From Prevotella sp. 885 (GTDB taxonomy: Bacteria; Bacteroidota; Bacteroidia; Bacteroidales; Bacteroidaceae): a DNA stretch of 64,000 bases. The stretch covers positions 20,918 through 84,917 of the forward strand of contig NZ_NOVE01000011.1 in NCBI RefSeq assembly GCF_002265625.1. Direction: 5' to 3'. The notes below the pieces were generated by a model. The model was not told the DNA's origin, did not search any database, and worked only from the letters and a program-made list of their open reading frames with translations. The position numbers and the translations under genes are program-made. Of the stretch, positions 55,740-64,000 are shown in pieces. How positions within the stretch are numbered: position 1 is the stretch's first letter; each line of letters opens with the position of its first letter.

Positions 55740-56570
55740 ATGAAAAACATCTTACATATTCTCGCCACCACATCTTTATGCACTCTGCTACCAGCTTCGT
55801 CAGCCACTTGCAGCCAGCCACGGCATGACAATAACCAACAAACTGTTGTCGCATGTGCGCAGCAATCTGCCAACACTCGCTCTGTCAGCATGCAGAAGAC
55901 AGACAACAAGCCGACATTCCGCATACTTGAGGAATGGCAGGTAGGCAAAGAGGTGTCGGCAGAGGACGTGAGAAAGTACGGCACGAACCGCTGCTTCGCC
56001 TCCATGCCCATAAGTGACGCTGTGTTCGGCAGAATTTATGGCAACTCGTATAAGAAGGACTGCCGCGTCCTACGTTCCTCGTTGCGCTACCTTCACCTCC
56101 TTCATTACACAGAGGACGGACGCATTAAATTGGGTGAAATGATTTGCCATAAGGACATTGCCGACGACCTTACGGACATTTTCCGTAAGCTCTTTGAAGC
56201 CAAGTATCCCATTGAGCACATGCAGCTCATCGACAATTATGGAGCTGACGACATACGGTCTATGGAGCATAACAACACCACGTGCTTCAATTATCGCACC
56301 GTAGCCGGATCAAAGAAGCTCTCCAACCACAGCCTCGGCAAAGCCGTTGACATCAATCCGCTCTACAATCCTTACGTAAAGCGCCGTCAGGACGGTACGT
56401 ATAAGGTCAGCCCCGAAAAGGGAAGAAAGTATGCCGACCGCACCAAAACATTCAAATACAAGATTGACCGTAACGACCTTGCCTACCGTCTCTTCAAGCA
56501 ACACGGCTTCAGATGGGGCGGAGACTATCGCTCACTGAAGGACTATCAGCACTTCGAGAAGGAAGACTGA
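55740..56570 (+). CDS. M15 family metallopeptidase
   Basis: The 276-residue protein has an N-terminal signal sequence (MKNILHILATTSLCTLLPAS). The C-terminal domain of VanY/D-Ala-D-Ala carboxypeptidase type has the zinc motifs SNHSLGKAVDIN (SxHxxGxAxD, about residues 194-205) and GGDYRSLKDYQHFE (terminal His, about 272). Such enzymes trim peptidoglycan peptides. The 60 residues after the signal are low in structure. It is transcribed on the plus strand toward the candidate RNA, with which it converges over a shared hairpin at 56651-56678. Confidence 0.88.
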   Translation: MKNILHILATTSLCTLLPASSATCSQPRHDNNQQTVVACAQQSANTRSVSMQKTDNKPTFRILEEWQVGKEVSAEDVRKYGTNRCFASMPISDAVFGRIYGNSYKKDCRVLRSSLRYLHLLHYTEDGRIKLGEMICHKDIADDLTDIFRKLFEAKYPIEHMQLIDNYGADDIRSMEHNNTTCFNYRTVAGSKKLSNHSLGKAVDINPLYNPYVKRRQDGTYKVSPEKGRKYADRTKTFKYKIDRNDLAYRLFKQHGFRWGGDYRSLKDYQHFEKED

Positions 56571-56647
56571 TAAGCATAGGAGAACCGTACGGACTACTTG
56601 GACTTTATGTAGGTTGGTTAATAGTAGCTGTCTTGATCCGTAATGGC

Positions 56648-56678
56648 ACAAAAAAACGGGAGCCGTAGCTCCCGTTTT
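56648..56678 (-). terminator. Terminator of the candidate RNA
   Basis: The arms AAAACGGGAGC (56653-56663) and GCTCCCGTTTT (56668-56678) pair over 11 bases with a four-base loop. On the minus strand a run of T follows the stem. On the plus strand it can also end the M15 peptidase transcript. Confidence 0.88.
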
Positions 56679-57024
56679 GAGTGGCGCTTCACGTGCGCCG
56701 CCCTACTTGCAGGTGTACTTGATCCGCTTGCCTTCTCCTCTAACTCCATGTCTGCCCAAGAGCTTCAATCTCAAAAACGAAAATCCAGAGCAAGAAAATC
56801 CCCTTTCTGTCTAAGCAAACTCTCACAAAAACAAAATGCGAGGCAAATTCTTCTCCTTCTTCCCATTTAAGAGAAATCCGTCTCAAGAACAGTCCACAGA
56901 AAGAGTAAGTGATGGTTCAACCGGGTTCTTTCACAAAATTTTTTCTGTTATGTCGTACTGTCCTTCACCTGCTGAAGGCTCCTCCGACACCGCCAGTTGG
57001 CCTGGCGGCGCGGATTCGCTATTT
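56648..57024 (-). ncRNA. Candidate structured non-coding RNA, class unknown
   Basis: About 377 bases on the minus strand between a consensus promoter (57031-57061) and a strong terminator. It has several perfect pairings. GCGCCGCC near the 5' end (57004-57011) matches GGCGGCGC near the 3' end (56695-56702). CCGCCAG/CTGGCGG and CCTTCA/TGAAGG form hairpins in the first 100 bases. AAGGACAGT pairs with ACTGTTCTT, enclosing ACAGAAA/TTTCTGT; CTCGCA pairs with TGTGAG. The only frames are short (31 and about 35 codons) and look random. It lacks the tag and T-loop of tmRNA and the GAGGAAAGTCC core of RNase P RNA, and is too long for 6S or the small SRP RNA. Two-thirds of the evidence is structural; expression is not shown. 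Confidence 0.65.
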
Positions 57025-57030
57025 ATGTCG

Positions 57031-57061
57031 CAAATATACGAATACTTTTTTGTTCGTGCAA
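57031..57061 (-). promoter_or_regulatory. Promoter of the candidate RNA
   Basis: On the minus strand TTGC (57058-57061) is followed after 19 bases by TATATTTG (57031-57038). It is the same TTGC-N19-TAnnTTTG layout as the outer membrane receptor promoter at 15283-15313. The predicted transcript starts near 57024. Confidence 0.7.
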
Positions 57062-57100
57062 GTTATTCGTTCACTTTTTTGCGTATTTTCCTATAAAACA

Positions 57101-58279
57101 TTATTTTACGGGATCCAACAGCTTATCGAAAGCCAATCCGGAATTTGCCTGCATGTTTCCGAGACGCTTTTCTATGCCTAACCAGTTGAACGATTTGCCG
57201 TTGAACCAACGTGCACGCTGATAGTTCTTGATGAGGCGGGTTCCTGTCTGAAGTATCTCCTCTTCGGCAATATACATCGGCTTCTCCTTTATCTTGCCTG
57301 AAACGGAAGTATAGACCCCATTGAGCAGACTGCTTATCGGACGCACGGCGTAATAGTCGCCGGTCTGTCCGGCTTCGTCGTAAACATAGAATGGCATCTT
57401 TCCTCTTCTTAACGCTATCTCCTTATGCTGACCGGGAAGCTGTTGCGGCAGGAACGGAATCCAATTGAGGGGCACATCCGTGCGCAGGACATACCTGAAG
57501 TCAGACTTCTTCGTACGCTCCACTTCCACGTCACCATCAGCCGACTCGCTTACAGTAACCTTTCCCGGCACCTCGCGCTTTTCGTTCTCGTCGTCTATCT
57601 TGCTTGCTATATTATTGGCAAGCTTAGCTGCGTCCATCACACCTCCACATCCGTCCTGCACCTTGGTCTCTATACCCCAGATCATGTTAGCCATTTCGTC
57701 ACGGACGAACATCACTTCCTCCACGGCCTCGCTCTCCACTGTTGACGGCAGCACCGGTGGCAGCAACAGACCGTTCATATCTATCTTCGAGATGTTGCTT
57801 GCCGGAGTATGTGTGAACATCTGCCATTTTACGTCGTCCGTAACGCCCTGCTGGCTGTTTTTCTGATTCTTAATGGTACTCTTTACGCCGAACGTATCCC
57901 AGACAGTAAGCTCTTTCACTTCTATGTAATCGCCCACCTCTACGGTCAGCGGCATTATCATCCAGTCATTGCTGTACATTGTTGCATATTGCATCATCAC
58001 GATGTTGCCTTGCGACTGCATATCTTTGGAGTCGCCCATATACACCATGTGGTCCTCAAACTCCCAAAGGCGTTTGTTCGGTGCTCCACTGTAGGTGGCA
58101 AGTGTTGGTATGCCGTAAAACTCGTGCTCTTTCGGAGCGGGCTTGTTGTCAGCTTCTTTCTTTACCGTATCGTCCTTCACGTCTGCTTCGTCAAAGCTAT
58201 ACCATGACAAGCGTCCGCCTGCGTAATCCTTACACTTCAGCGAGTTGTTGCCGATATTGAAAGTGCAGTCATAGCGCAT
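57101..58279 (-). CDS. Uncharacterised protein, downstream part of a frame split by an amber stop
   Basis: A 392-codon frame beginning MRYDCTFNIGNN that I do not recognise. It has no signal peptide or membrane helix. The sequence is mixed alpha/beta with aromatic-rich stretches, for example WMIMPLTVEVGDYIEV and MANMIWGIETKVQD. It is in the same frame as the 211-codon gene just upstream: after that gene's TAG at 58331-58333 the frame stays open for 17 codons to this ATG. The two therefore look like one protein of about 621 residues cut by a single stop. Whether this half is made on its own, by readthrough, or not at all cannot be told. Confidence 0.6.
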   Translation of the reverse strand: MRYDCTFNIGNNSLKCKDYAGGRLSWYSFDEADVKDDTVKKEADNKPAPKEHEFYGIPTLATYSGAPNKRLWEFEDHMVYMGDSKDMQSQGNIVMMQYATMYSNDWMIMPLTVEVGDYIEVKELTVWDTFGVKSTIKNQKNSQQGVTDDVKWQMFTHTPASNISKIDMNGLLLPPVLPSTVESEAVEEVMFVRDEMANMIWGIETKVQDGCGGVMDAAKLANNIASKIDDENEKREVPGKVTVSESADGDVEVERTKKSDFRYVLRTDVPLNWIPFLPQQLPGQHKEIALRRGKMPFYVYDEAGQTGDYYAVRPISSLLNGVYTSVSGKIKEKPMYIAEEEILQTGTRLIKNYQRARWFNGKSFNWLGIEKRLGNMQANSGLAFDKLLDPVK

Positions 58280-58330
58280 CGACCTTGTGTCCCAATAGTC
58301 TTGATGAACAATGCCGTAGTTCTTGCGGAA

Positions 58331-58966
58331 CTATTCTGCATATTCTCTATCATAATCGTTTTTGCAGCCATGAACGGTCAGATCCTCGAACAGCTTAACG
58401 CCGTCAAAAGCCTTACCGGAGAACGCTTTGGCAAAACTCGTAAGCTGTGAATTCTGCTTCTTTGAATACTCCACGATGTCTTTCAAGGCTGGAGTCACGG
58501 CTGAAGGCTGATTGTCGAAGCTGGTGGCGCCATATTCGCAATCGAGAGGATAGCGCGTTCTCAGTTCACGTAGCTTCTTTGCCATCTCGTCCTTTTTCAT
58601 CCGTTTTTTAAGGATGACCATATAGCGCATTGCCGATTCCACTCTGACCATCGGAGTCATCTCGTGTCTGAGTTGCTCTATCTGCGGTTCGATAGGATAC
58701 TGACAAAGGTCCTCACCCGTATCAACCACGCTTTTCACGGGATTGCTCATCTTTGTTTGCCATGCTTTGCATTTCACGGCAATGGCAGTACCAGCATCGT
58801 TGCCATTAAACTCGCCCAACTGCCACTGACGGGTGAGCATCCACAAGGCATCATGCACACGAAAACGAAGCGCATCCGTGATATCTCCGTTTCGGGTACG
58901 TGTCTCAAGACGGGTGGTCAGGCTGGTTGAAATCTTGCTGTTAATATCTTGGTTTGCCATAATCAT
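58331..58966 (-). CDS. Uncharacterised protein with DALWMLTRQWQLGEF motif, ended by an in-frame amber stop
   Basis: A 211-residue frame starting MIMANQDINSKISTSLTTRLE. Residues 35-70 hold the striking stretch LRFRVHDALWMLTRQWQLGE followed by FNGNDAGTAI, a conserved-looking motif I have seen, as far as I can recall, in large uncharacterised proteins of other bacteria, but no function is established. It ends in TAG at 58331-58333, after which the frame continues open into the next gene. It begins 21 bases after the stop of the 1586-residue gene and should be co-transcribed with it. Confidence 0.6.
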   Translation of the reverse strand: MIMANQDINSKISTSLTTRLETRTRNGDITDALRFRVHDALWMLTRQWQLGEFNGNDAGTAIAVKCKAWQTKMSNPVKSVVDTGEDLCQYPIEPQIEQLRHEMTPMVRVESAMRYMVILKKRMKKDEMAKKLRELRTRYPLDCEYGATSFDNQPSAVTPALKDIVEYSKKQNSQLTSFAKAFSGKAFDGVKLFEDLTVHGCKNDYDREYAE

Positions 58967-58987
58967 TTACTGTTTAAGGTTTGACAA

Positions 58988-61900
58988 TTAGGATAACAGT
59001 TCCTTCGATGCCCATCGGTTTCGAAGAAGATCATCAGGTTCGAGAGCACGCAACTTCACCAGTTCGAGCGTACTTTTCAGTGCGCCTGCCAACTCTTGAT
59101 AATTCCAGCGGTTGCCCCATCGCACTCGTGGGTTAACCGCATAAATAATAGTCTGTGGAGCTTCCGCGTCTGGCTGGTCATAGCTGAAGGTTATGGCTGC
59201 AGTCTGTTCCTTGAGCGGAATGCTTTCCGTCCAGAAGTCGACAACCAGCCCCGCAGCATAATTGCCGCTTCTGAGATCATTGGCAAAGTCGCAGGAATTG
59301 ACTATGATGTATGAGTTGGCATCACAGACCTTGTCCTCTTCAACCTCCACACCTATCCATTGCTGGTTCTCCATGCCATCAACCGGCATCTGCATTGCCT
59401 TCATGTCAAGGTCGGTGCCGTCATTGAAGAATGCGAACAGATTGACCTGATGAAGCAGCGACACCTGCTTTCTTACCCTTGCCACCTGCTCCACATACTC
59501 GTCATAGGTTTCGGGATTGACATTCTTAAAGAACTGCCTGTCCTTATTTAATTGGTAGGCAAGTCCCTTCGTGTCGAGATGCTCAGTATCCAAAGAGAAT
59601 CGTGGCACCACCATCACCTCATTGCAGAGCATATCCCTGATGGCTTTCTGACAGTCTTCTGCCGTTGAAGATGGGCTTACAGTCTTAGCCGAAGTCACTG
59701 CCTCACGCAACGTACCGACAATCTGCCTTACGTCGTCGCATGTGACATCCTCTGGATTCTCAAGCAACTTATACGCAGAATGATTGCCAAGCGAAGCCAG
59801 ATGCTTGAGTGCCACAACGATGTCTTCCGTGGGTGTGTAGTATTCGTCGTCGTTCGGACCGGCATCGCCAACGATTTCATGGACCTTCTCAAGAACATCC
59901 TCCACCATTGACGCCACCTTACCCACACGTGAGCTGAGTTCCTTGATGTCAGGATCGCTCACGCAGTCGCCAGCAGATGTATGCTCCAGTTCGTCATGAC
60001 GTAATGGATGGGCATTGCCTATCATCTCACGCAGCGCATTGAGCATAAGCTGATATTCCGACAGCACCTCGTCATACTTATGGTCGAGTAAGGCCTGAAG
60101 ACCGTTCATGTTCTGCGACATATAGACGATAGCCGAAGCTGGCATTACTTTATCCTTTACTATGCTCATACTTGAGAGCAGCCCCGTAAGCCATCCGTCT
60201 ACGGCAGGGTCGGCATACAGGAACACGCTGCCCGAACAAGCCGCTTTCTCTACATACGCCGAAGCGTCAAGACCCACAACCACTCTTTGCTCAATTCGTG
60301 CACATGACATCGGCTGCTCCACGAATTCCGGTGTCGGGAAGTTGGTCTCGTTATTCATACTCTTCATTATTGCGTCCACGGCAGCAGTGTTTCCTTCACA
60401 TAGTTTATATATGCTCTCAGACATCACCACATCGGTAAGCGCATCATAGCTGTCCGCCATGTCCATAACGAGCTTTTTCAGCATATCTCTCTTTTTTCCG
60501 TTCAGAGTCTGACGAAGTCCGTCAATGCCATTGACAAACGCCTGCCATTCCTTGTCGTTCCGCGTGAAATACTGACGTAGTGTGAGTATGTTGTCCACGT
60601 CGCCCTTAATCTTTATCTCGTTCAGGGCGTTTATCAGCTTAGTACCGTTTATTACTGCCAAAGCATAATTCTTCGAGTCTTCCTTCGCATTGCCAGTGTT
60701 AAGGTTGGAGGATGTGGATGTGCTTCCGTCCGTATTCAGACGTGACGACAAGAGAGTGAACTTCTTCCTCAACGGCAGAATACATACATCGAGCATCTCC
60801 TCATGTATGCTCCGCTCAAGGTCAGCCCCCAGAATGGCTCCAATAGCCAGACCGCTCTTGACGCCGTCAATTATACGCTTGGCAATGCGCACTCTACGTG
60901 CTGACAGATTTATTGCCAACGTATTGTTGTCGACATCTTTATGGCTGTCGCCTCTCTGACTTTTGGCGTAGGCGCTTCGCAATACAGCCGCTGTCTTTGC
61001 ATGCGTTATTGACGGTGCGATGATGTATTCGTCAGATATAGGTTCTGCCTTGTCCTCTTTCAGGTCAAGCACCCAACCGTAGGCACCGAGAATATAGTCA
61101 GCTCCATTTCTTATCATAGAATGAGCCATCTTTGTGAAACTGGCATCCAGACGATAGGTTCTCACATCCACACATTCTGCCACCAGGTCAAACAACTCAT
61201 CGTCGCTGATGTTCAATGCCTTCACTCGTGGAAATTTCTTTATCTCCTCACACACTGCCACGAGTTTATTGGCTTTACCCTCAAGTGACTCCACACCTGC
61301 ATCGCCATTTACTGGCACTTCCACTGTTTCGCCATATTCGCCCGCCTTGGTGTTCTCCATTGTCAGGACCTGACGTTTTTGGAATGTTGTGCTGGTTGGA
61401 GTCATGCTCATCACCTTCATATACCTTTGATAGGCATCGCCGGTTATTCCAGTAAGAGTCTTTTCTGAAAGGAAATTCCAATTGGTGACATAATTTATGT
61501 CCCTATATATCTGATCCCACAACTCAAAATCAAGATACCTATCACATAGCTTATACTGATCATAGTAAGAAGTAAGATCGCACATTCTGTACCGTCTAAT
61601 ATCCATAACGGGAAGCACTCCGAAAGGCTGCTTGCCAACACGAACTACCGGATAATAGCCGCGAGCAAGCAGACCATCACTATTTCCATCGCCAGTTAAT
61701 TTTTCCCTTAGATCAGACAGTCTGTCATCAATCTTTCCACTTACTGCGGCACTCACAACCTCTGCCTTGTGAATCTCCATATTGTCAGAATCTGCGGCGT
61801 ATGTAAGAGGACTCGTGGCGTTGTCGAATCCGAATAAGGCGTTCAGTCTGAAGGAATCTGACTCATTGCTGTTGTTTTTTGAGTTGGGACCAACGGTGAT

Positions 61901-63748
61901 GACAATGCCTTTTCCATCCTTTATCTGCCTGACCTTAAGGGGATAGGTAAGATGATCGCTTACAAAGTCGAAAGACTTGTCCATCATCCTTGTTTCAGAG
62001 GTGTCATAATCGGACTGGTCTTCTTCTGTGAGAATGTTCGTGGGCGTTCCTGTCTTAAGGAACTTCAGTCCGCCGTCTTCGTACAGATATGACGTCAGCA
62101 TATCCTTAAGCTCTTTCTTCGACTTTGTGCCTTTGTTATCATCGTCAATGACTCCGCTGACAATGATGTGTTCAAATTCGTATGTACGGAGCATTTCCTT
62201 TCCGCAGTTGTTCTTATCCTTGTTCTCACGGTAGGTCTTACGACGATGCTTCATCTCGTCAAGCGGAATGGTCATTGCCATACCTATACGCTCCGCCTCA
62301 TCAAAATCTGTCATCCATGCAAGGCCCTTATTGAGTTTCAGCCTGCCTTCATCGGTCTTGTCGTACATGTCGTTGCCGGATTTTCCCATCTCAAACATAT
62401 TGAATCCCACCTGCAGCTCTTCCGGCAGACGACGACCGATGAATGAGAACTCGCGACTGCGTCGAGCGTCAAGCTTAAGCTTAGCGTTCAGAACGAAACG
62501 GTCAGGCAGCATACGTGTCACTGGTGTGACATTCTGAAAACCTTCGTTACCTTCTTCTTTATAGTCCGATGGATTGAAATTAGGCGCAGAAGCCTGGGCT
62601 ACAATCCAGGCAGAACGGACTGCGCCATAGGTCTGACACATCAGACGCCATTCACCTCTCAGTTCATTCCATGGAATCTTGATGTATTTATTCAGCTTGT
62701 TGATTTTCAGATATCTCTTCAGGTAGTCCGCCATCTTTTTTCCTTCAATGGCCTCTTCACGAGTCAGCGGCTGCTGTGCTTGAGTTATGGCGAGGGTGTC
62801 AGGATAGAATCTTACAAGAAGACACTTCTCTGCTGTACGCTCATACTGGATTTTGCGCTTCTTTATATATCGGAACTTTCCGCCTTCCTTTAAAAGATCT
62901 TTATGATTTATATCGACGATATCTCTAAGCCACTCCATCTCCTGATGATAATCGAAGTATGTTGCCTTGAGAACCTCAAGAAAATCATTAGAATAGACCG
63001 AGCTTTTGTCTGTATCCCAGAATCTGTTCTTGATAAGGACCGTTGCTGGATAAGTGTAGCGATAGCCGGGACGAACCTTTCTTGACAAGACCGTCCTTAA
63101 CTTATCCAAATCGAAAGAATCGAAGAAGTCTGATATCTTCCGTGTAGACTCAAGGAATTTCTTTAATGGCTTTTCTGCTCGTTTGTTTCCACGCAATAGT
63201 GAATCCCTTTGATATGCCTCTGCAATATACGGATACTGGCGCTCCACCTTTTTACCTTTTATTAAGTGTATTCTCTGCGACAGCTCTCTTATGTGCTCCA
63301 CATCTCTATATATGCAATCTGCTTGGTCTTTTGAGAAATAAGGTATTTCTTTAATTTCCTCATATATTCCCTCAAGAAACTTACGCGCATCATCAACATG
63401 CTTTTTCATCCTGCGACATCTGACGGTAGAAGAGAACGCCCTATCGCCTTTGTTGCGTGCCTTGCCGCTAAAGGTCCTTGCCGCATTCACCTCATTGATA
63501 CGTCTGCAAACACGCTTCACCCTGTCAGCGAACAGTGTGGCACGGTTAGGTTTTGTTCGTGTCGTGTTGGAATATCTCTCAACGACAGCCCACATCTCTT
63601 CCTTTAAAGCCCTAAGCTCCTTATCCTCCTCCTTTTGGGCTGACTTGCTTAAACTGTTAGGGATTGACTCGATAATTTCTTTCAGATAACGGCAGTCTTG
63701 GGCATATACAACGTCCAAGTCTTCCATCATCCTAAGTATTCGCTGCAT
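58988..63748 (-). CDS. Very large uncharacterised protein, 1586 residues
   Basis: I choose ATG 63746-63748 (MQRILRMMEDLDVVYAQD). The frame is open 67 codons further up to 63949, but that part reads antisense through the IS transposase start and is not protein-like. The first 400 residues are helical and very basic, with coiled-coil character. The remainder holds recognisable-looking blocks: RGYYPVVRVGKQPFGVLPV (about 695-713), ADLERSIHEEMLDVCILPLR (about 970-990) and a C-terminal block YDQPDAEAPQTIIYAV followed by WNYQELAGALKSTLELVKLRALEPDDL (about 1520-1575). There are no membrane helices or signal peptide. The gene is followed after 21 bases by the split DALWMLTRQWQLGEF gene; the pair probably works together. 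Function unknown. Confidence 0.7.
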   Translation of the reverse strand: MQRILRMMEDLDVVYAQDCRYLKEIIESIPNSLSKSAQKEEDKELRALKEEMWAVVERYSNTTRTKPNRATLFADRVKRVCRRINEVNAARTFSGKARNKGDRAFSSTVRCRRMKKHVDDARKFLEGIYEEIKEIPYFSKDQADCIYRDVEHIRELSQRIHLIKGKKVERQYPYIAEAYQRDSLLRGNKRAEKPLKKFLESTRKISDFFDSFDLDKLRTVLSRKVRPGYRYTYPATVLIKNRFWDTDKSSVYSNDFLEVLKATYFDYHQEMEWLRDIVDINHKDLLKEGGKFRYIKKRKIQYERTAEKCLLVRFYPDTLAITQAQQPLTREEAIEGKKMADYLKRYLKINKLNKYIKIPWNELRGEWRLMCQTYGAVRSAWIVAQASAPNFNPSDYKEEGNEGFQNVTPVTRMLPDRFVLNAKLKLDARRSREFSFIGRRLPEELQVGFNMFEMGKSGNDMYDKTDEGRLKLNKGLAWMTDFDEAERIGMAMTIPLDEMKHRRKTYRENKDKNNCGKEMLRTYEFEHIIVSGVIDDDNKGTKSKKELKDMLTSYLYEDGGLKFLKTGTPTNILTEEDQSDYDTSETRMMDKSFDFVSDHLTYPLKVRQIKDGKGIVITVGPNSKNNSNESDSFRLNALFGFDNATSPLTYAADSDNMEIHKAEVVSAAVSGKIDDRLSDLREKLTGDGNSDGLLARGYYPVVRVGKQPFGVLPVMDIRRYRMCDLTSYYDQYKLCDRYLDFELWDQIYRDINYVTNWNFLSEKTLTGITGDAYQRYMKVMSMTPTSTTFQKRQVLTMENTKAGEYGETVEVPVNGDAGVESLEGKANKLVAVCEEIKKFPRVKALNISDDELFDLVAECVDVRTYRLDASFTKMAHSMIRNGADYILGAYGWVLDLKEDKAEPISDEYIIAPSITHAKTAAVLRSAYAKSQRGDSHKDVDNNTLAINLSARRVRIAKRIIDGVKSGLAIGAILGADLERSIHEEMLDVCILPLRKKFTLLSSRLNTDGSTSTSSNLNTGNAKEDSKNYALAVINGTKLINALNEIKIKGDVDNILTLRQYFTRNDKEWQAFVNGIDGLRQTLNGKKRDMLKKLVMDMADSYDALTDVVMSESIYKLCEGNTAAVDAIMKSMNNETNFPTPEFVEQPMSCARIEQRVVVGLDASAYVEKAACSGSVFLYADPAVDGWLTGLLSSMSIVKDKVMPASAIVYMSQNMNGLQALLDHKYDEVLSEYQLMLNALREMIGNAHPLRHDELEHTSAGDCVSDPDIKELSSRVGKVASMVEDVLEKVHEIVGDAGPNDDEYYTPTEDIVVALKHLASLGNHSAYKLLENPEDVTCDDVRQIVGTLREAVTSAKTVSPSSTAEDCQKAIRDMLCNEVMVVPRFSLDTEHLDTKGLAYQLNKDRQFFKNVNPETYDEYVEQVARVRKQVSLLHQVNLFAFFNDGTDLDMKAMQMPVDGMENQQWIGVEVEEDKVCDANSYIIVNSCDFANDLRSGNYAAGLVVDFWTESIPLKEQTAAITFSYDQPDAEAPQTIIYAVNPRVRWGNRWNYQELAGALKSTLELVKLRALEPDDLLRNRWASKELLS

Positions 63749-63838
63749 TTTTTCGGACCACTGGAAAAAGTGTGTGGATATCGTAGTACAATAAAAAACA
63801 CTATATTGTCCGTTTATAAAGTCAAAGAACGGATAAAT

Positions 63839-64000
63839 ATGGAAAAGTATAGACTCCTTGCAGAATGTCTTTTGCCCGAACACATGCTGGATTGGTTCGA
63901 CCTTAAAGACGTGTTTGTAGAGCAAAAGAAAGAAACAAAGCTTGTTCACATATACCTTGACGAAAACGAGCTGAGACCAGGTGACAGAACCGATATTCGT
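63839..64000 (+). mobile_element. Insertion sequence, start of an ISAon1-like transposase gene (partial)
   Basis: ATG 63839-63841 opens a frame that runs off the window end: MEKYRLLAECLLPEHMLDWF followed by DLKDVFVEQKKETKLVHIYLDENELRPGDRTDIR. This N-terminus matches, from memory, the separate N-terminal protein of ISAon1-type transposases common in Prevotella, where a second frame follows. The IS left end should lie between 63749 and 63838; no inverted repeat can be confirmed because the right end is outside. It is divergent from the 1586-residue gene. Confidence 0.75.

Noticed and set aside
56643..56870. 75-codon plus-strand frame (MAQKNGSRSSRF...) after the M15 gene
   Set aside because: It starts beside a terminator hairpin and runs antisense to the candidate RNA; composition is not protein-like.
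56648..57024. tmRNA, RNase P RNA, 6S RNA or SRP RNA as identity of the structured region
   Set aside because: No tag frame or T-loop with CCA, no GAGGAAAGTCC and partner core, and length and layout do not fit 6S or small SRP RNA.
1..64000. tRNA or rRNA genes
   Set aside because: I saw no cloverleaf with a GGTTCRANTCC arm and no rRNA core sequence on either strand by eye; a tRNAscan run would be decisive.

Overview
The window looks like chromosomal DNA of a Prevotella-like member of the Bacteroidales. The evidence is the gene content: an outer-membrane beta-barrel receptor, NigD-like and GldB-like lipoproteins, a probable T9SS cargo protein, a Nudix-type arabinose regulator and a sodium/sugar symporter locus. 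Many promoters also match the Bacteroidetes primary sigma consensus (TAnnTTTG at -7, sometimes TTTG/TTGC 19-20 bases upstream), and Shine-Dalgarno sequences are rare. All functional names come from reading translated sequence against remembered family hallmarks; no database search was possible.

Layout. 1-5.7 kb: two secreted or surface proteins on the minus strand (the first cut by the window edge). 5.9-13.1 kb: a compact minus-strand membrane operon (SpoIIM-like, a membrane protein, DUF4129, DUF4350, MoxR ATPase, DUF58), divergent from an RDD-family gene. 13.1-17 kb: an outer-membrane receptor with a poly-C tract beside its promoter, a 380-bp repeat copy and a Fic protein. 17.3-20.3 kb: YitT and MATE transporters and a NigD-like lipoprotein. 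20.4-28 kb: a large alpha-2-macroglobulin, a DUF1573 protein and IspH. 28.1-37 kb: housekeeping genes (ribH, a TPR protein, recF, DUF721, 5-formyl-THF cyclo-ligase, S41 protease, dCMP deaminase, M3 peptidase) plus a mobile-looking AAA ATPase. 37.2-38.4 kb: a SotB-like sugar exporter. 38.9-51 kb: a complete L-arabinose locus. 51.6-56.6 kb: GldB-like lipoprotein, glycosyltransferase, MtaB, a 55-residue lipoprotein and an M15 peptidase. 56.6-64 kb: a candidate structured RNA, two or three unfamiliar large genes and the start of an insertion sequence.

The arabinose locus is self-contained. A GH51 arabinofuranosidase releases arabinose, a mutarotase and a symporter handle and import it, AraA/AraB/AraD convert it to xylulose 5-phosphate, transketolase feeds the pentose phosphate pathway, and a catalytically dead Nudix protein (AraR type) is the likely regulator. 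It lies exactly between two inverted copies of a 380-390 bp interspersed repeat; a third copy lies at 15.4 kb.

The points most worth following up are four. (1) A roughly 377-nt candidate structured RNA on the minus strand at 56.65-57.02 kb, with a consensus promoter, a strong terminator and 5'/3' long-range pairing, that I cannot assign to a known class. (2) An in-frame amber stop that splits an unfamiliar 621-codon frame next to a 1586-residue protein. (3) The 380-bp repeat family and its bracketing of the arabinose locus. (4) Unusual promoter architecture: a poly-C tract, a 45-bp perfect palindrome and spaced direct repeats.
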